Of a DNA stretch of 55,871 bases, positions 35,001-43,747 are shown piece by piece (the stretch's first letter is position 1; every line of letters starts with the position of its first letter). The stretch lies in contig JACDUA010000024.1 in NCBI GenBank assembly GCA_013519935.1, positions 1 through 55,871 of the forward strand, written 5' to 3'. Both the position numbers and the translations under genes were made by a program. The DNA is from Ectothiorhodospiraceae bacterium WFHF3C12 (GTDB taxonomy: Bacteria > Pseudomonadota > Gammaproteobacteria > Nitrococcales > Nitrococcaceae). The notes under the pieces are model-generated. The model saw only the letters and a program-made list of their open reading frames with translations, made no database searches and was not told the DNA's origin.

Positions 35001-35603
35001 ACCCAGCAGTTCCAGAAAGTGGCGCCACTCCGCGGAATCGGCGCCCGAATCCGTATCCTGACTCAGGTAGCGACCGGCGGTGTCCAGCAGGACCGCCTCA
35101 TCCGTAAACCACCAGTCGCAGTTGCGCGTGCCGCCGACCCCTCGCAGTGCCTGCCTGCCAAACTTCTCCGTGAGGGGGAAATTGAGGCCGGAATTCACCA
35201 GGGCCGTGGTCTTGCCCGCACCGGGGGGGCCGATAATGACGTACCAGGACAGTTCGTAGAGGTCGCCGCCCTTGCCGGAACGGCGCAGGAACGTTATCGC
35301 TTCCTCGAAACGCTGACGCAGCTCCTGGCCCGCCGCGTCCTCCTCGGCCTGGCCGGTTATCTCGGCCCGCAACCGCCGGTTGGCCTGCCGGGCGCGATAC
35401 CAGCGCAGCACCGCCACCGCCACCGCCGCAAGGCAGGCAGCCAGCAGCACAATCGTGACCACGCGCGCCACGACACCGGACAGCGGGCGGGTATCTCCGA
35501 AACCCAGATAGGGTCCGAGGAACCAGACGAGGAGGCCGAGCAGGAGCACCGCAACGCAGCCGAGGAATACCCCGGAGCGCAACAATGCCAGCACCCGCCT
35601 CAC
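32094..35603 (-). CDS. tssM: T6SS inner-membrane protein TssM (IcmF)
   Basis: A 1169-residue TssM. Two N-terminal membrane helices (about 11-35 and 42-66), a cytosolic NTPase-like domain with Walker A GPPGAGKTT (125-133), a third helix near residue 445 (YLAVLGLAILLVLAWF), then a large periplasmic region ending DWMQFRCPGRL. It bridges the inner-membrane TssL and outer-membrane lipoprotein TssJ. Length is normal. It overlaps tssL by four bases. Confidence 0.97.
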   Translation of the reverse strand: MRRVLALLRSGVFLGCVAVLLLGLLVWFLGPYLGFGDTRPLSGVVARVVTIVLLAACLAAVAVAVLRWYRARQANRRLRAEITGQAEEDAAGQELRQRFEEAITFLRRSGKGGDLYELSWYVIIGPPGAGKTTALVNSGLNFPLTEKFGRQALRGVGGTRNCDWWFTDEAVLLDTAGRYLSQDTDSGADSAEWRHFLELLGRYRKRRPINGVIVTLSAADLLTMTPESRHRHVMAVRRRLDEVQRTLGVQFPVYFLVTKCDLVAGFMEYFDDLDLEARSQVWGVTFQGDGNAGDPPSREFTTEYQRLLARLNQRVLSRMDQERDVQRRSLLFGFPRQMAALSGTLADFIDEAFSATGYDRPVMLRGVYFTSGTQEGTPIDRMMGSLARTFGLDAESAPPAIAGQGRSYFLKRLLRDVVFPESGLAGVNWRREVARAVAQNVSYLAVLGLAILLVLAWFTSYRYNREYLADVGQTLAAHSDRAVMPVPADAGLREVLPRLDALREVASEANRYNADVPLMMGLGLYRGDAVGAAAWDAYDQGLRQLLLPRVAFLLEERMRRTTREPKRLYAYLKAYIMLARPENRNAEQLSAIVRRDLGRVFEDSPAVAQALALHFESLAGRDPAPRIGAPDEELIAQARTALQQASIPVLMMSRLETVYDRGHPDALRLDLRAGLGSEEIFRRASGTPLSEPLPALYTRAGFREITGGVGGEMVSGFLRESWVLGEGVLPDGPTARFELASDFVRHYEDAYIEFWDGVLEDLEIAPLLDVNQATDVLATLSGPSSPLVQLITTIDRQTHFPEPDSAAGEGTERAAEAAGGRTSSLFDLAGEAAGELSGPRPGARISEHYQPLHRLVDDGSGAAPLDRIVALLGDLYAQLDSMGGGLGQQDVVSVLSRSGGRDALRELRLVAEQAPAPLGAWLGQLAGKGQEVALRSLRGEINQRFRAQVFAECRAVVQDRYPFYANSDRGVPLSDFANLFGPGGVFDTFFQEHLAPLVDTSGQRWRWRSQNGADLGIPDSVLVEFQRARSIRRMFFADGSGTPRLRFQLTPEYLDGRVRRFSLSVDGETLDYRHGPPRGSNFTWPGPDNGLVIAEFEDRGGRRPSVRFDGPWALFRSLQGGRLSTESETRFGATFEAGGYTARLLLEFDTARNPLRVRDWMQFRCPGRL

Positions 35604-36931
35604 GCGCCGCCCCTCCCGGGCTGGTGGATGATCTCGATGCGCCGGTTACGCGCGCGGTTTTCCCGCGTGTCCACCGGCTTGTAGCGTGGCTGGTCAGCGC
35701 CCACACCTATGAAGCTCACCCGCCCCGGATTCTCCAGCCGCTCCTGGAGAATCCGCGCCGCGTTCCGCGCGCGCAGCCGGGAGAGCTCGTAATTGTCCTT
35801 GATCTGCAGCGAGCGGATGGGCACGTCATCGGTATGCCCTACCACGCGCACCCGTCCGGGCACCCGCCGGAGAACGTCGGCGACGGACTCCAGGACGGGA
35901 CGGAAGGTTTCGCTGACCTCGATGCTGCCCGAGCGGAACACCTCGCCGGTAAGAGTGACCCGCGTGCCACCGCCTTCCAGGGGCTCCAACCTGAGTCGCT
36001 GAGGATGAATACCCTCCATGAGCTCCGCCAGGCCCGGTCCCACGTCCACCGCTTCCCGCGTGGGCGATTCGAACGTGGCCTGCTGGATCCCGTTGAGCTG
36101 TGCCATGACCGGTTTGACGGCACCGCCAAGCATGGCCTGGAAGGTGATGAAGGCACCCCCGACGATGGCCGCCGCAATGGTTACGAACACCCATGCGGGA
36201 ATCGTTCGAACCAACCGGTACCGCCGATCCTGAACCCCCTGCCATTGGGGGGAGAGCTCCTGGGGGACCTCGCTTCGCCATTCACGGATCCGCGCGTAGA
36301 GGCGTTCGCGGGTCTCCGCGAGCGCGCTGCGTCCAGTATCCGACACGCGGTATTTGCCCTCGAAGCCCAGAGCCAGACAGACATAGAAGAATTCCACGAG
36401 CTCGCGTTTCGGCGTCCGATCCGCCAATACCCGCTCCACCATCTGGAAGAACTTCTCACCGCCGCCCGTGTCCTTGTGGAACCCCAGCAGCAGCGGACGG
36501 CTCGCCCAGGGACTATGACCACCCCAGGGGGTGTTCATGACCGCCTCGTCGATGAACGTACACAGGGCGTACCGGGCTGCCAACACCGTCTCCGGCGCCA
36601 TCCCGGCATCGCTGGCCTCGCGCTCGAAATCCTGCACCTGCCGCACCACGCGCTCATGAAGCCCCGAGACGTCGGGATGCTCCCGGCTGCGGCGCACGCT
36701 CGCGGCCAGAAGGAGCAGCGGGGCCGCCGCTTCCACCAGCGGATTCGGGCCGATGCCGATGGCCGCGGCGAGATCCTCCGACTCATCCACGTCGCGGGGC
36801 GCCTGCCCGGCGGGGCCCGCCGGTGGCGGTGGCGCAGCCGGCTGGCTGGTCCCGGACTGGCGTCGCCCCCCGGGATTGGGTCGGATGACCGTGCGGTCTC
36901 CGGAGTCCGGTGGCTGACCCGGGCCGGTCAC
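35600..36931 (-). CDS. tssL: T6SS inner-membrane protein TssL (DotU) with OmpA-type peptidoglycan-binding tail
   Basis: A 443-residue TssL. A Pro-rich N-terminus precedes the DotU domain (NPLVEAAAPLLLLAASVR; YALCTFIDEAVMNTPWG; ALGFEGKYRV), then a membrane helix (about 235-258), then an OmpA/MotB-type domain (VVGHTDDVPI; LSRLRARNAARILQE) that binds peptidoglycan. The start is GTG 36931, giving a GTGA overlap with the tssK stop. The longer open frame runs through tssK and was rejected. The tail anchors the complex directly to the wall, so no separate TagL is needed. Confidence 0.94.
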   Translation of the reverse strand: MTGPGQPPDSGDRTVIRPNPGGRRQSGTSQPAAPPPPAGPAGQAPRDVDESEDLAAAIGIGPNPLVEAAAPLLLLAASVRRSREHPDVSGLHERVVRQVQDFEREASDAGMAPETVLAARYALCTFIDEAVMNTPWGGHSPWASRPLLLGFHKDTGGGEKFFQMVERVLADRTPKRELVEFFYVCLALGFEGKYRVSDTGRSALAETRERLYARIREWRSEVPQELSPQWQGVQDRRYRLVRTIPAWVFVTIAAAIVGGAFITFQAMLGGAVKPVMAQLNGIQQATFESPTREAVDVGPGLAELMEGIHPQRLRLEPLEGGGTRVTLTGEVFRSGSIEVSETFRPVLESVADVLRRVPGRVRVVGHTDDVPIRSLQIKDNYELSRLRARNAARILQERLENPGRVSFIGVGADQPRYKPVDTRENRARNRRIEIIHQPGRGGA

Positions 36932-38274
36932 CGCGTCTGCCCCCTGATGGCCCACAGATCGAGTTTCAGGTCGGGAAACTGCCCGGCCACGTGAACCGCC
37001 AGCCCGCCCGAAGCGGAAAGCTGCTTCCACAGCGAGCCGCTACGGCTGAGCTCGAAATAGACGGTGTTCGCGTAGTACGGGATCTGGCGCGGCGCCACTG
37101 GCACCGGTACGAGCTCCACGCCGGGGAGGTTGTTGTTGACCAGCTCCGCGATGCGCTCTACCGGACCTACCTTGACCTGATTCGGAAAACGCTGGCGTAT
37201 CTCCTCCGCCGGCAGGCTCGCGCTGACGGCCAGAACGAAGTTCGCCGTATCGAACAGCGAGGGATCCTCGATCCGCGCCACCCGGATACCATGGCGACCG
37301 GTGGCCTCGAGGGGTATCAATGTTGCCGGCGACTCCCGCACCGCGCGGAACTCCGAACGAAGCAGCTCGAACACCGGCTCGAAGCAGGCCGTGAGACTGT
37401 CGTGCCGGTAGCTCCCAAACTCCGGGGGCCGGCGCTTTTCGGTGGTGAGGGTGGCCAGCTCCCCGGCCAGCTCCAGCAACCGCGTGTACAGATGCTCCGG
37501 GTGCACGTGCCCGGTTTCAGCCAAATGAGCGATCACCGGTGCGTGGCGGTTGATGACCTGCAGCATCAGGAAATCGGAAATCTCGCTGGCCCCACCGCTA
37601 CCGCTCGCGGTCACCCGTTCCGCCAGGTACTCCGCGCGCTGCTCCAGGGTGCCACGCAGCTCGTTGATGAAATTCCCCAGGCGCCGGGCGGCCGCAGCCC
37701 GCAGGACGCTGGGGATGAACTCCTCGTCCAGGATGACCTGACCGTCGGAACGGCGTTCGACGATTCGCGCCAGCGCGATACAGGCGTATTCCTCCAGGGC
37801 CTCGCCTTCCAGTGCCAGCCGCGCATTAAGGCGTCCTACCTCGACGATGCTGGAGGCAGCGCTGTCCAGGACGCTGTCACGAACCTCCACGTCCTCGGCC
37901 CGATAGCGGAACAGGCCTTCGCTACTGCTCCCGCGCTGAACCTCCACCGCGCCGTCGGCGCGCAACGGCAATGCCAGATACACGATCCGGTCCCGGACGG
38001 ATTCGTCCACCTCCAGCGGCGCCGGCAGCGGGTCGTCGTCGGGCATGGCGAAGGGTGTGCCGTCGGGGAAAACCCCCCGTGCCGAGCGCAGCCCCAGCCT
38101 GCCCAGGGCGGACAGGTCCGATTCCAGCTCCAGCGCCTGGAACCCCCAACCGTAGGCCGCCAGCGCGGCGACGCGCCCCTCGACATACCCCTCCATATAG
38201 CGATCGTGCTGCTGGAAATGCTGCGGCTCCAGGAAGAGCCCTTCGCTCCAGAGAATGCGACTGTTACGTGACAT
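36928..38274 (-). CDS. tssK: T6SS baseplate protein TssK
   Basis: A 448-residue TssK: SEGLFLEPQHFQQHDRYMEG at the N-terminus, a central conserved domain, and a C-terminal GSLWKQLSASGGLAVHVAG. It links the phage-like baseplate to the membrane complex. Length is normal. It is 24 bases after tssJ and overlaps tssL by four bases (GTGA). Confidence 0.97.
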   Translation of the reverse strand: MSRNSRILWSEGLFLEPQHFQQHDRYMEGYVEGRVAALAAYGWGFQALELESDLSALGRLGLRSARGVFPDGTPFAMPDDDPLPAPLEVDESVRDRIVYLALPLRADGAVEVQRGSSSEGLFRYRAEDVEVRDSVLDSAASSIVEVGRLNARLALEGEALEEYACIALARIVERRSDGQVILDEEFIPSVLRAAAARRLGNFINELRGTLEQRAEYLAERVTASGSGGASEISDFLMLQVINRHAPVIAHLAETGHVHPEHLYTRLLELAGELATLTTEKRRPPEFGSYRHDSLTACFEPVFELLRSEFRAVRESPATLIPLEATGRHGIRVARIEDPSLFDTANFVLAVSASLPAEEIRQRFPNQVKVGPVERIAELVNNNLPGVELVPVPVAPRQIPYYANTVYFELSRSGSLWKQLSASGGLAVHVAGQFPDLKLDLWAIRGQTR

Positions 38275-38298
38275 GGAGGCTCCTAGGGCCTGCGTACG

Positions 38299-38850
38299 CT
38301 ATTCGACGAAGCGCACCGAAACCGTGGCGCGCCTGAGCTCCACCACGAACTCCCGCGATCCGAACAGCCCGAACATGGACTCCTCGGGCACTTCCGCGAC
38401 ATCCCGCCAGCTACCGGAGGGATCGTGAAGGTCGTAGAACTCGGCCATGACCGCGAGATAGCGGGCATTTCCCTTGACATCCAGCGTCACCGGGAGCTGC
38501 TCACCCTGGCATCGGCTTTCCACTCGCGCGGACCGGGCCGAGGCCGGTGCCTCAAGGGGACACAACTCGAATTCGTCGCGACTGAGCAGGCTGGCGCCCA
38601 GGACATCCGCATCGGCGTCCGCCAGATCGCCGAACGAGGCCGTGTTGAATGCTGCGGGGTCCTTGAGCTGATATATCCTCAAAAAGACGGGCGACGGGCG
38701 GCCCTCCGCATTGGGGTTCAGGTTGGGACCCACCACGATGCGGCCATCGACGGCATCGACCTCCGTGGACGGCTGGGACGCACAACCGGCCGCTACCAAT
38801 AATGCCGCCGTGAGGAACAGTACCGCCCGAATGACACAATCGGTCCTCAT
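38299..38850 (-). CDS. tssJ: T6SS outer-membrane lipoprotein TssJ
   Basis: A 183-residue lipoprotein with signal and lipobox VAAGC (Cys23), then the transthyretin-like TssJ fold: SPVFLRIYQLKDPAAFNTA, LLSRDEFELCPLEAP and ARYLAVMAEFYDL. It pairs with the periplasmic end of TssM. It starts at ATG 38850 with GGGAGAG upstream and lies between fha and tssK. Confidence 0.95.
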   Translation of the reverse strand: MRTDCVIRAVLFLTAALLVAAGCASQPSTEVDAVDGRIVVGPNLNPNAEGRPSPVFLRIYQLKDPAAFNTASFGDLADADADVLGASLLSRDEFELCPLEAPASARSARVESRCQGEQLPVTLDVKGNARYLAVMAEFYDLHDPSGSWRDVAEVPEESMFGLFGSREFVVELRRATVSVRFVE

Positions 38851-38890
38851 CCCTTGCTCTCCCTACCCACACTGCAACGATGCCACCTGG

Positions 38891-40393
38891 TCAACGGCTC
38901 CCGCCGCGGCGCCGGGATCCCGCCGCCAACTCTTCCATCTGACGCTCGTAAGCCGTCACGAATGCCTCCCCGAACAGCCGATTGAAGTAGCCCTCGGTGT
39001 CCTGACGTATCTCCTGGAAGAGATCGCGATACTGGTCCCAATTGCGCCGGCGGGTGACGCGGCCAATGACCGGGCGGTCATCCTGACGACTGTTGAACAG
39101 CTCTTCGAGATTGTCCGGATCGAAGCGCTCGATCATCGCGAAGAACGCCTGCCGCATTCCCGCCAGCAGGGCCATCTGATGAAAGCGGAGGTCATCGAAG
39201 GCGGCGTGGAACGCCTCCTCCGGCTCAAGATAGTCCGGATTCCTTTTTACCAACAGGTTGTGCAGCGCGTCCTCGGGACCTGTGGAGAACTTCAGCGGGT
39301 TGTTGTCTTTGGACTGGATCAGGGTGACCGACATCCGGAACTCGTTCTTGACCTCCATGCGCGCGCGCAGCAGATCCATGAGTCCTTCCACGGAAACCCG
39401 GAGCAGACGACCCAGGGCCTCGGCGGTTTCCGGCGGAAGCTCGGCCGGATCCACCCCAGCGCCACGCAGCAGGGATGCCAGCGCATCGTCTGAGAGTCCC
39501 TCCGTACCGCCCGGCGATCCGGCGCGGGCCGGCGGCTCTTCAGGCGCGGAACGGGCAGACCTGGCGGGTCGCGGGCGCACGGGCGGTTCAGACTCGGCAG
39601 CCGCGGGGGCTTCCGGCGTGGTGGTGCCGTCGGCCCCGGTGCCTTCCTGCCCAGGAGGCGCAGGAGAGCGAGACCCGGCCGCGTCGGCGTCGCCCGGAAT
39701 CTGCTGCCGCGTATCCGGTGTCGGCGCGGGTGATGCCTCGTACTGGGGTGGTGGCTCGACGGGCCCGGACGTGCCACCCGAGGAAGGGGCCTCATCATTG
39801 CGCCACCAGTCGGGTGGAATCACCGGGCCCTCGGACCCTGCGTCATCTTCGTCACCCCCGGTGGCACCCCGATCTTCCCGCACCGGTGCGGGGTCGAAAT
39901 GCTCCTCCAGGTATGCGGGTGCGTCACTCTGAGGCAGCGGCTCCGGCTCAGTCTCCTTCTCCACCGGCCCACCGAGCAGATCCAGTGGGTCGGCAACTGC
40001 ATCCTCGTCGCCTTCCCATTCAACGGGTCCGGGTTCCCCTGGGGGCGTCACCCCGCCGGCGGCCTCTTCCTGGTCGGAAATGGCCACTCCGATCTCGTAC
40101 CCGCCGATCAACAGGCGCTGACCGTCCTCAAGGGGAAGCAGCTCGCGGCCACTGAGACGGTTTTGCCGGTCGCCGAGGAAGATCCCGTTGGCGCTGGTGT
40201 CCTCGAGATAGAATGCGCCACCCACGAATCGCACCCGGGCGTGGCAGCGGGAAATCTCCTGAGTGGGATCGGGCAGTGACCAGTCGTTGTTTTCGGCTCG
40301 CCCAATGGTGCCGCCGCTGTCGACCCAGGTCATGGTCGCGGCGTCACCGAGTGAGTCGGCCTGGGGGCCAATGACAGTCAGAGAGAGCCGCAT
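38891..40393 (-). CDS. fha: T6SS FHA-domain protein (Fha/TagH type)
   Basis: A 500-residue protein. The N-terminal FHA domain (about 1-105) has GGTIGRAENNDWSLPD, EISRCHARV and TSANGIFLG, which bind phosphothreonine. A long acidic, Pro-rich, low-complexity linker (about 115-320) follows, then a helical C-terminal domain (EALGRLLRVSVEGLMDLLRA; FHAAFDDLRFHQMALLAGMR) typical of T6SS FHA proteins. It should be PpkA's substrate and the switch for assembly. I start at ATG 40393 (MRLSLTVIG), because upstream codons lack similarity. Confidence 0.94.
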   Translation of the reverse strand: MRLSLTVIGPQADSLGDAATMTWVDSGGTIGRAENNDWSLPDPTQEISRCHARVRFVGGAFYLEDTSANGIFLGDRQNRLSGRELLPLEDGQRLLIGGYEIGVAISDQEEAAGGVTPPGEPGPVEWEGDEDAVADPLDLLGGPVEKETEPEPLPQSDAPAYLEEHFDPAPVREDRGATGGDEDDAGSEGPVIPPDWWRNDEAPSSGGTSGPVEPPPQYEASPAPTPDTRQQIPGDADAAGSRSPAPPGQEGTGADGTTTPEAPAAAESEPPVRPRPARSARSAPEEPPARAGSPGGTEGLSDDALASLLRGAGVDPAELPPETAEALGRLLRVSVEGLMDLLRARMEVKNEFRMSVTLIQSKDNNPLKFSTGPEDALHNLLVKRNPDYLEPEEAFHAAFDDLRFHQMALLAGMRQAFFAMIERFDPDNLEELFNSRQDDRPVIGRVTRRRNWDQYRDLFQEIRQDTEGYFNRLFGEAFVTAYERQMEELAAGSRRRGGSR

Positions 40394-40553
40394 GCCAATA
40401 CCCTCCCGTCCGTGCGGATGGGGACGTTGCGCAGCAGCGCCGGTGCATCCGGTACGCTGCCATCCGGTATGGCCGACTCGGGCGATGCAGGCTCGCACCG
40501 CGACCGCGGCAGGCGCTGTTTGCACCCTCTCGCCCCTGGGCGGGGCCTGCAGG

Positions 40554-40835
40554 CTACCCTTCCTGCAGCACGAGCCTCAGACACCCCTCCTCGAGATCCG
40601 AGTAAATATAGAGCCCGTCCCGCTCGCCACCCAGCTCGATGATCACCGGCGTCGGTTCCTCGAACCGGGTTTTGGCAATCGCCGTGGCACCCACTTCGTT
40701 GATGTTGTGGGTCTTGACGTACTCCTGCCAGCGCTGGGTTTCCCGCTTCTCGATGCGGCCGCCACGGTCCGTCGCCTCCCTGAGCAACTGTCTGAAGCTG
40801 TAGTAGTCGACCTCGACCATCCGTGCACGCGCCAT
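40554..40835 (-). CDS. Small unknown protein inside the T6SS operon
   Basis: A 93-residue protein I do not recognise (109 if it starts at GTG 40883). It begins MARARMVEVDYYSFRQLLRE, contains a KTHNINEVGATAIAK stretch and ends in a beta-rich acidic tail (GLYIYSDLEEGCLRLVLQEG). No signal or membrane segment is visible. It sits between tssH and fha on the same strand, where the operon is otherwise core genes, so a T6SS accessory role (regulator, adaptor or immunity) is plausible but unproven. Neither possible start has a good ribosome site. Confidence 0.55.
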   Translation of the reverse strand: MARARMVEVDYYSFRQLLREATDRGGRIEKRETQRWQEYVKTHNINEVGATAIAKTRFEEPTPVIIELGGERDGLYIYSDLEEGCLRLVLQEG

Positions 40836-40978
40836 GGGGATTACCGGGAGTCCTCGCTTCGCGGGTGGTATGTACTGGTTCACACCCTTTGACAGGTTCG
40901 CTCAGCACCCGCCCAACGTCAAGCGGACGGGCCGGCCCCCGCCCCCGGTCACACGCCCCGGCCTGCGGGATTCCTGAT

Positions 40979-43747
40979 TCACTCGAACGCATACACGAAC
41001 TCCGCATCGGCGACATCCACATGGACCCTTTCCACGGTTCGGTGATCCATCAGCCGTGTGAGGAACTCCCGGCTGAGGTCCGGCAGGAGGCTGTTGGTCA
41101 GGATAGCGTCGATCATCCGGCCACCGCTCTCCAGCTCCGTGCATCGCTGCAGCACCAGGTCCACCACGGCGTCGGCGTAGGCGAACGGCACTTTATGGTT
41201 CTCCTCCACGCGCGCGGCAATGCGGTCAAGTTGCAGGCGGATGATGTCCTTGAGCATGTCGTCGCCCAGGGGATAGTAGGGAATGGTCACGATCCGCCCG
41301 AGCAGCGCTGGAGGGAATACCTCGAGCAGGGGCCTGCGCAGCGTACCGGACAGGTCCTCGGCGTCCGGTCGTTGCTGGCCCTGCTCGCAGGCACGCATGA
41401 TCATGTCGGTGCCCACGTTGGTGGTCAGGATGATCAGCGTGTTCTTGAAGTCGATGAGTCGGCCCTCGCCGTCCTCCATTCGGCCCTTGTCGAAGACCTG
41501 GAAGAAGATTTCGTGCACATCGGGATGGGCCTTCTCCACCTCGTCCAGGAGAATCACGCTGTAGGGCTTGCGCCGTACCGCCTCCGTCAGCACACCCCCC
41601 TCACCGTAGCCCACGTATCCCGGCGGCGCGCCCTTGAGCGTGGAAACGGTGTGTGCCTCCTGGAACTCGCTCATGTTGATGGTGATCACGTTGTGTTCAC
41701 CGCCGTAGAGCGACTCCGCCAGAGCGAGGGCGGTCTCGGTCTTGCCCACCCCGGAGGGACCCGCCAGCATGAACACGCCCATGGGCTTGCCCGGGTTGTC
41801 CAGGCTGGCGCGCGCCGTCTGCACCCTTCGCGTAATCATTTCCAGGGCGTGGTCCTGACCTTTTACCCGCTCGGCCAGGCGTTGCGTGAGCGACAATACC
41901 GCGGCGATGTCGTCCCGCACCATCCGGCCCACCGGTATACCTGTCCAGTCAGCCACCACCGAGGCCACAGCCTGGGCGTCCACGCTCGGCAGAATGAGCG
42001 GCCGCTCCCCCTGCATGGCCTCCAGCTCCGCCTGCAGATCGCGCAGCCGGGCAACCTGGCTCTCACTGCTTTCCTGTTCTTCGGAGCCCTGCGGGTCTGC
42101 GGTATCCGCCTGTTCGGGGTCATCGACCGCCGTGCCCGTCGCCTGTGTGGCCCCAGCCGCTGTCGGCGGCTCTTCCAGGGCGTCGGCGTCCCTGGCCTGC
42201 TCCCGCAGCGCGGCGCGCAGCTCCAGGATGCGGTCCACCAGCTCCTTCTCCCGCTGCCAATCCGATTCCAGTTCCGTGAGCCGCTCGCGCTCAGTCGCCA
42301 ACTCCTCCTCGATACTCGCCTCCCGATCGCCGGTGTCCATGCCCACCGCCCGCTCGCGGGCAAGAATCTCCGACTCGGTCTGCAGGGTTTCGATGCGGCG
42401 GCGACAATCCTCCACCTCCGCCGGTACGCCGTGCTGGCTGACGGCCACGCGCGCACAGGCGGTGTCCAGAAGGCTAACCGCCTTGTCGGGAAGCTGTCTG
42501 GCGGGAATGTAACGGCTGGACAGGCGCACCGCCGCCGATAGCGCCTCATCCCGGATCTGGACGCGATGGTGCGCTTCCAGGGCCGAGGCCATTGAGCGGA
42601 TCATGGCAACGGCCCGCTCCTCTTCCGGCTCCGACACTTGCACTGCCTGGAAACGCCGGGACAGGGCGGGGTCCTTCTCGATGTACTTCTTGTACTCGGC
42701 CCAGGTGGTCGCACCGATGGTGCGCAACGTCCCGCGAGCCAAAGCAGGCTTGAGGAGGTTGGCCGCATCGCCCGTACCGGCTGCCCCACCCGCGCCCACC
42801 AGCGTGTGCGCCTCGTCGATGAACAGCACAATGGGACGCTCCGAGGCCTGCACCTCGTCGATAACCTGCCGCAACCGGTTCTCGAACTCGCCCTTCATGC
42901 TCGCACCGGCCTGCAGTAGACCAACGTCAAGGGCCCGCAGGGCAACGTCGCGCAGCGGGGGCGGCACATCGCCATCGGCGATGCGACGGGCGAAGCCCTC
43001 CACCACCGCGGTTTTTCCCACGCCGGCCTCACCGGTAAGGATGGGATTGTTCTGCCGGCGGCGCATGAGGATGTCGATCATCTGACGAATTTCCTCGTCC
43101 CGGCCCACGACCGGGTCGATGCGCCCCAGTCGTGCTTGCTCCGAGAGATCCACCGTGAAGCGCCCCAGCGCTTCCTGCTTGCCGGGCGCAACCCCGCCCT
43201 GGGAGGCCGGCTCACCCTCCGGCGCCGTGTCACCGCCGAAGCGCGTGCCGTCGCTGGCCGCCTCGCCGGCCTCCGGGGAGCCGCCGACAACGTCCTCCCA
43301 TTCATCGACCAGGGTATCCACGCGCACCTTGGCGAACTCCCGGGAGATGCCGGGCAACAGGTTCCGCAGCCCCGGACTCTTGAGCATCCCCACCACGATA
43401 TGGCCAGTGCGCACAAACGGCTCGCCGAAGCGCAGCGTGGCCCACACCCAGGCCCGCTCCACGGCATCCTCGACATGGGATGACAGATCCGAGACTGAGC
43501 TGGCGCCCCGGGGCAGGGCATCCAGACTCCGGGTGAGATCGCCGGCAAGGCGACCCGGATCCATCTCGAATCGCTGCATGATGTGGTGCAGATCCGAATC
43601 CTGCAGCTGCAGGATCTGGTTGAGCCAGTGCGACAACTCCACGTACGGATTGCCACGCATACGGCAGAACACTGTGGCGCTCTCAATGGCCTGGTAGGCC
43701 AGACTGTCCAACTTTCCGAAAAGGGCCGTGCGGCTAATCTCTCCCAC
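40979..43747 (-). CDS. tssH: T6SS sheath-recycling ATPase TssH (ClpV)
   Basis: A 922-residue ClpV. The N-domain is LDSLAYQAIESATVFCRMRG. The first AAA+ domain has Walker A GEAGVGKT (239-246), the second has GPSGVGKTETALALAES. It disassembles contracted TssBC sheath. The start is GTG 43747 with GGAGGG upstream, inside the end of tssG (14-base overlap); upstream codons belong only to tssG. The middle domain contains an acidic Gln/Glu/Ser-rich insertion of about 35 residues (DPEQADTADPQGSEEQESSE), longer than I would expect. Confidence 0.97.
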   Translation of the reverse strand: MGEISRTALFGKLDSLAYQAIESATVFCRMRGNPYVELSHWLNQILQLQDSDLHHIMQRFEMDPGRLAGDLTRSLDALPRGASSVSDLSSHVEDAVERAWVWATLRFGEPFVRTGHIVVGMLKSPGLRNLLPGISREFAKVRVDTLVDEWEDVVGGSPEAGEAASDGTRFGGDTAPEGEPASQGGVAPGKQEALGRFTVDLSEQARLGRIDPVVGRDEEIRQMIDILMRRRQNNPILTGEAGVGKTAVVEGFARRIADGDVPPPLRDVALRALDVGLLQAGASMKGEFENRLRQVIDEVQASERPIVLFIDEAHTLVGAGGAAGTGDAANLLKPALARGTLRTIGATTWAEYKKYIEKDPALSRRFQAVQVSEPEEERAVAMIRSMASALEAHHRVQIRDEALSAAVRLSSRYIPARQLPDKAVSLLDTACARVAVSQHGVPAEVEDCRRRIETLQTESEILARERAVGMDTGDREASIEEELATERERLTELESDWQREKELVDRILELRAALREQARDADALEEPPTAAGATQATGTAVDDPEQADTADPQGSEEQESSESQVARLRDLQAELEAMQGERPLILPSVDAQAVASVVADWTGIPVGRMVRDDIAAVLSLTQRLAERVKGQDHALEMITRRVQTARASLDNPGKPMGVFMLAGPSGVGKTETALALAESLYGGEHNVITINMSEFQEAHTVSTLKGAPPGYVGYGEGGVLTEAVRRKPYSVILLDEVEKAHPDVHEIFFQVFDKGRMEDGEGRLIDFKNTLIILTTNVGTDMIMRACEQGQQRPDAEDLSGTLRRPLLEVFPPALLGRIVTIPYYPLGDDMLKDIIRLQLDRIAARVEENHKVPFAYADAVVDLVLQRCTELESGGRMIDAILTNSLLPDLSREFLTRLMDHRTVERVHVDVADAEFVYAFE

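Noticed and set aside
40823-42541. 572-residue plus-strand frame opposite tssH
   Set aside because: Antisense shadow of ClpV; no motif and no ribosome site.
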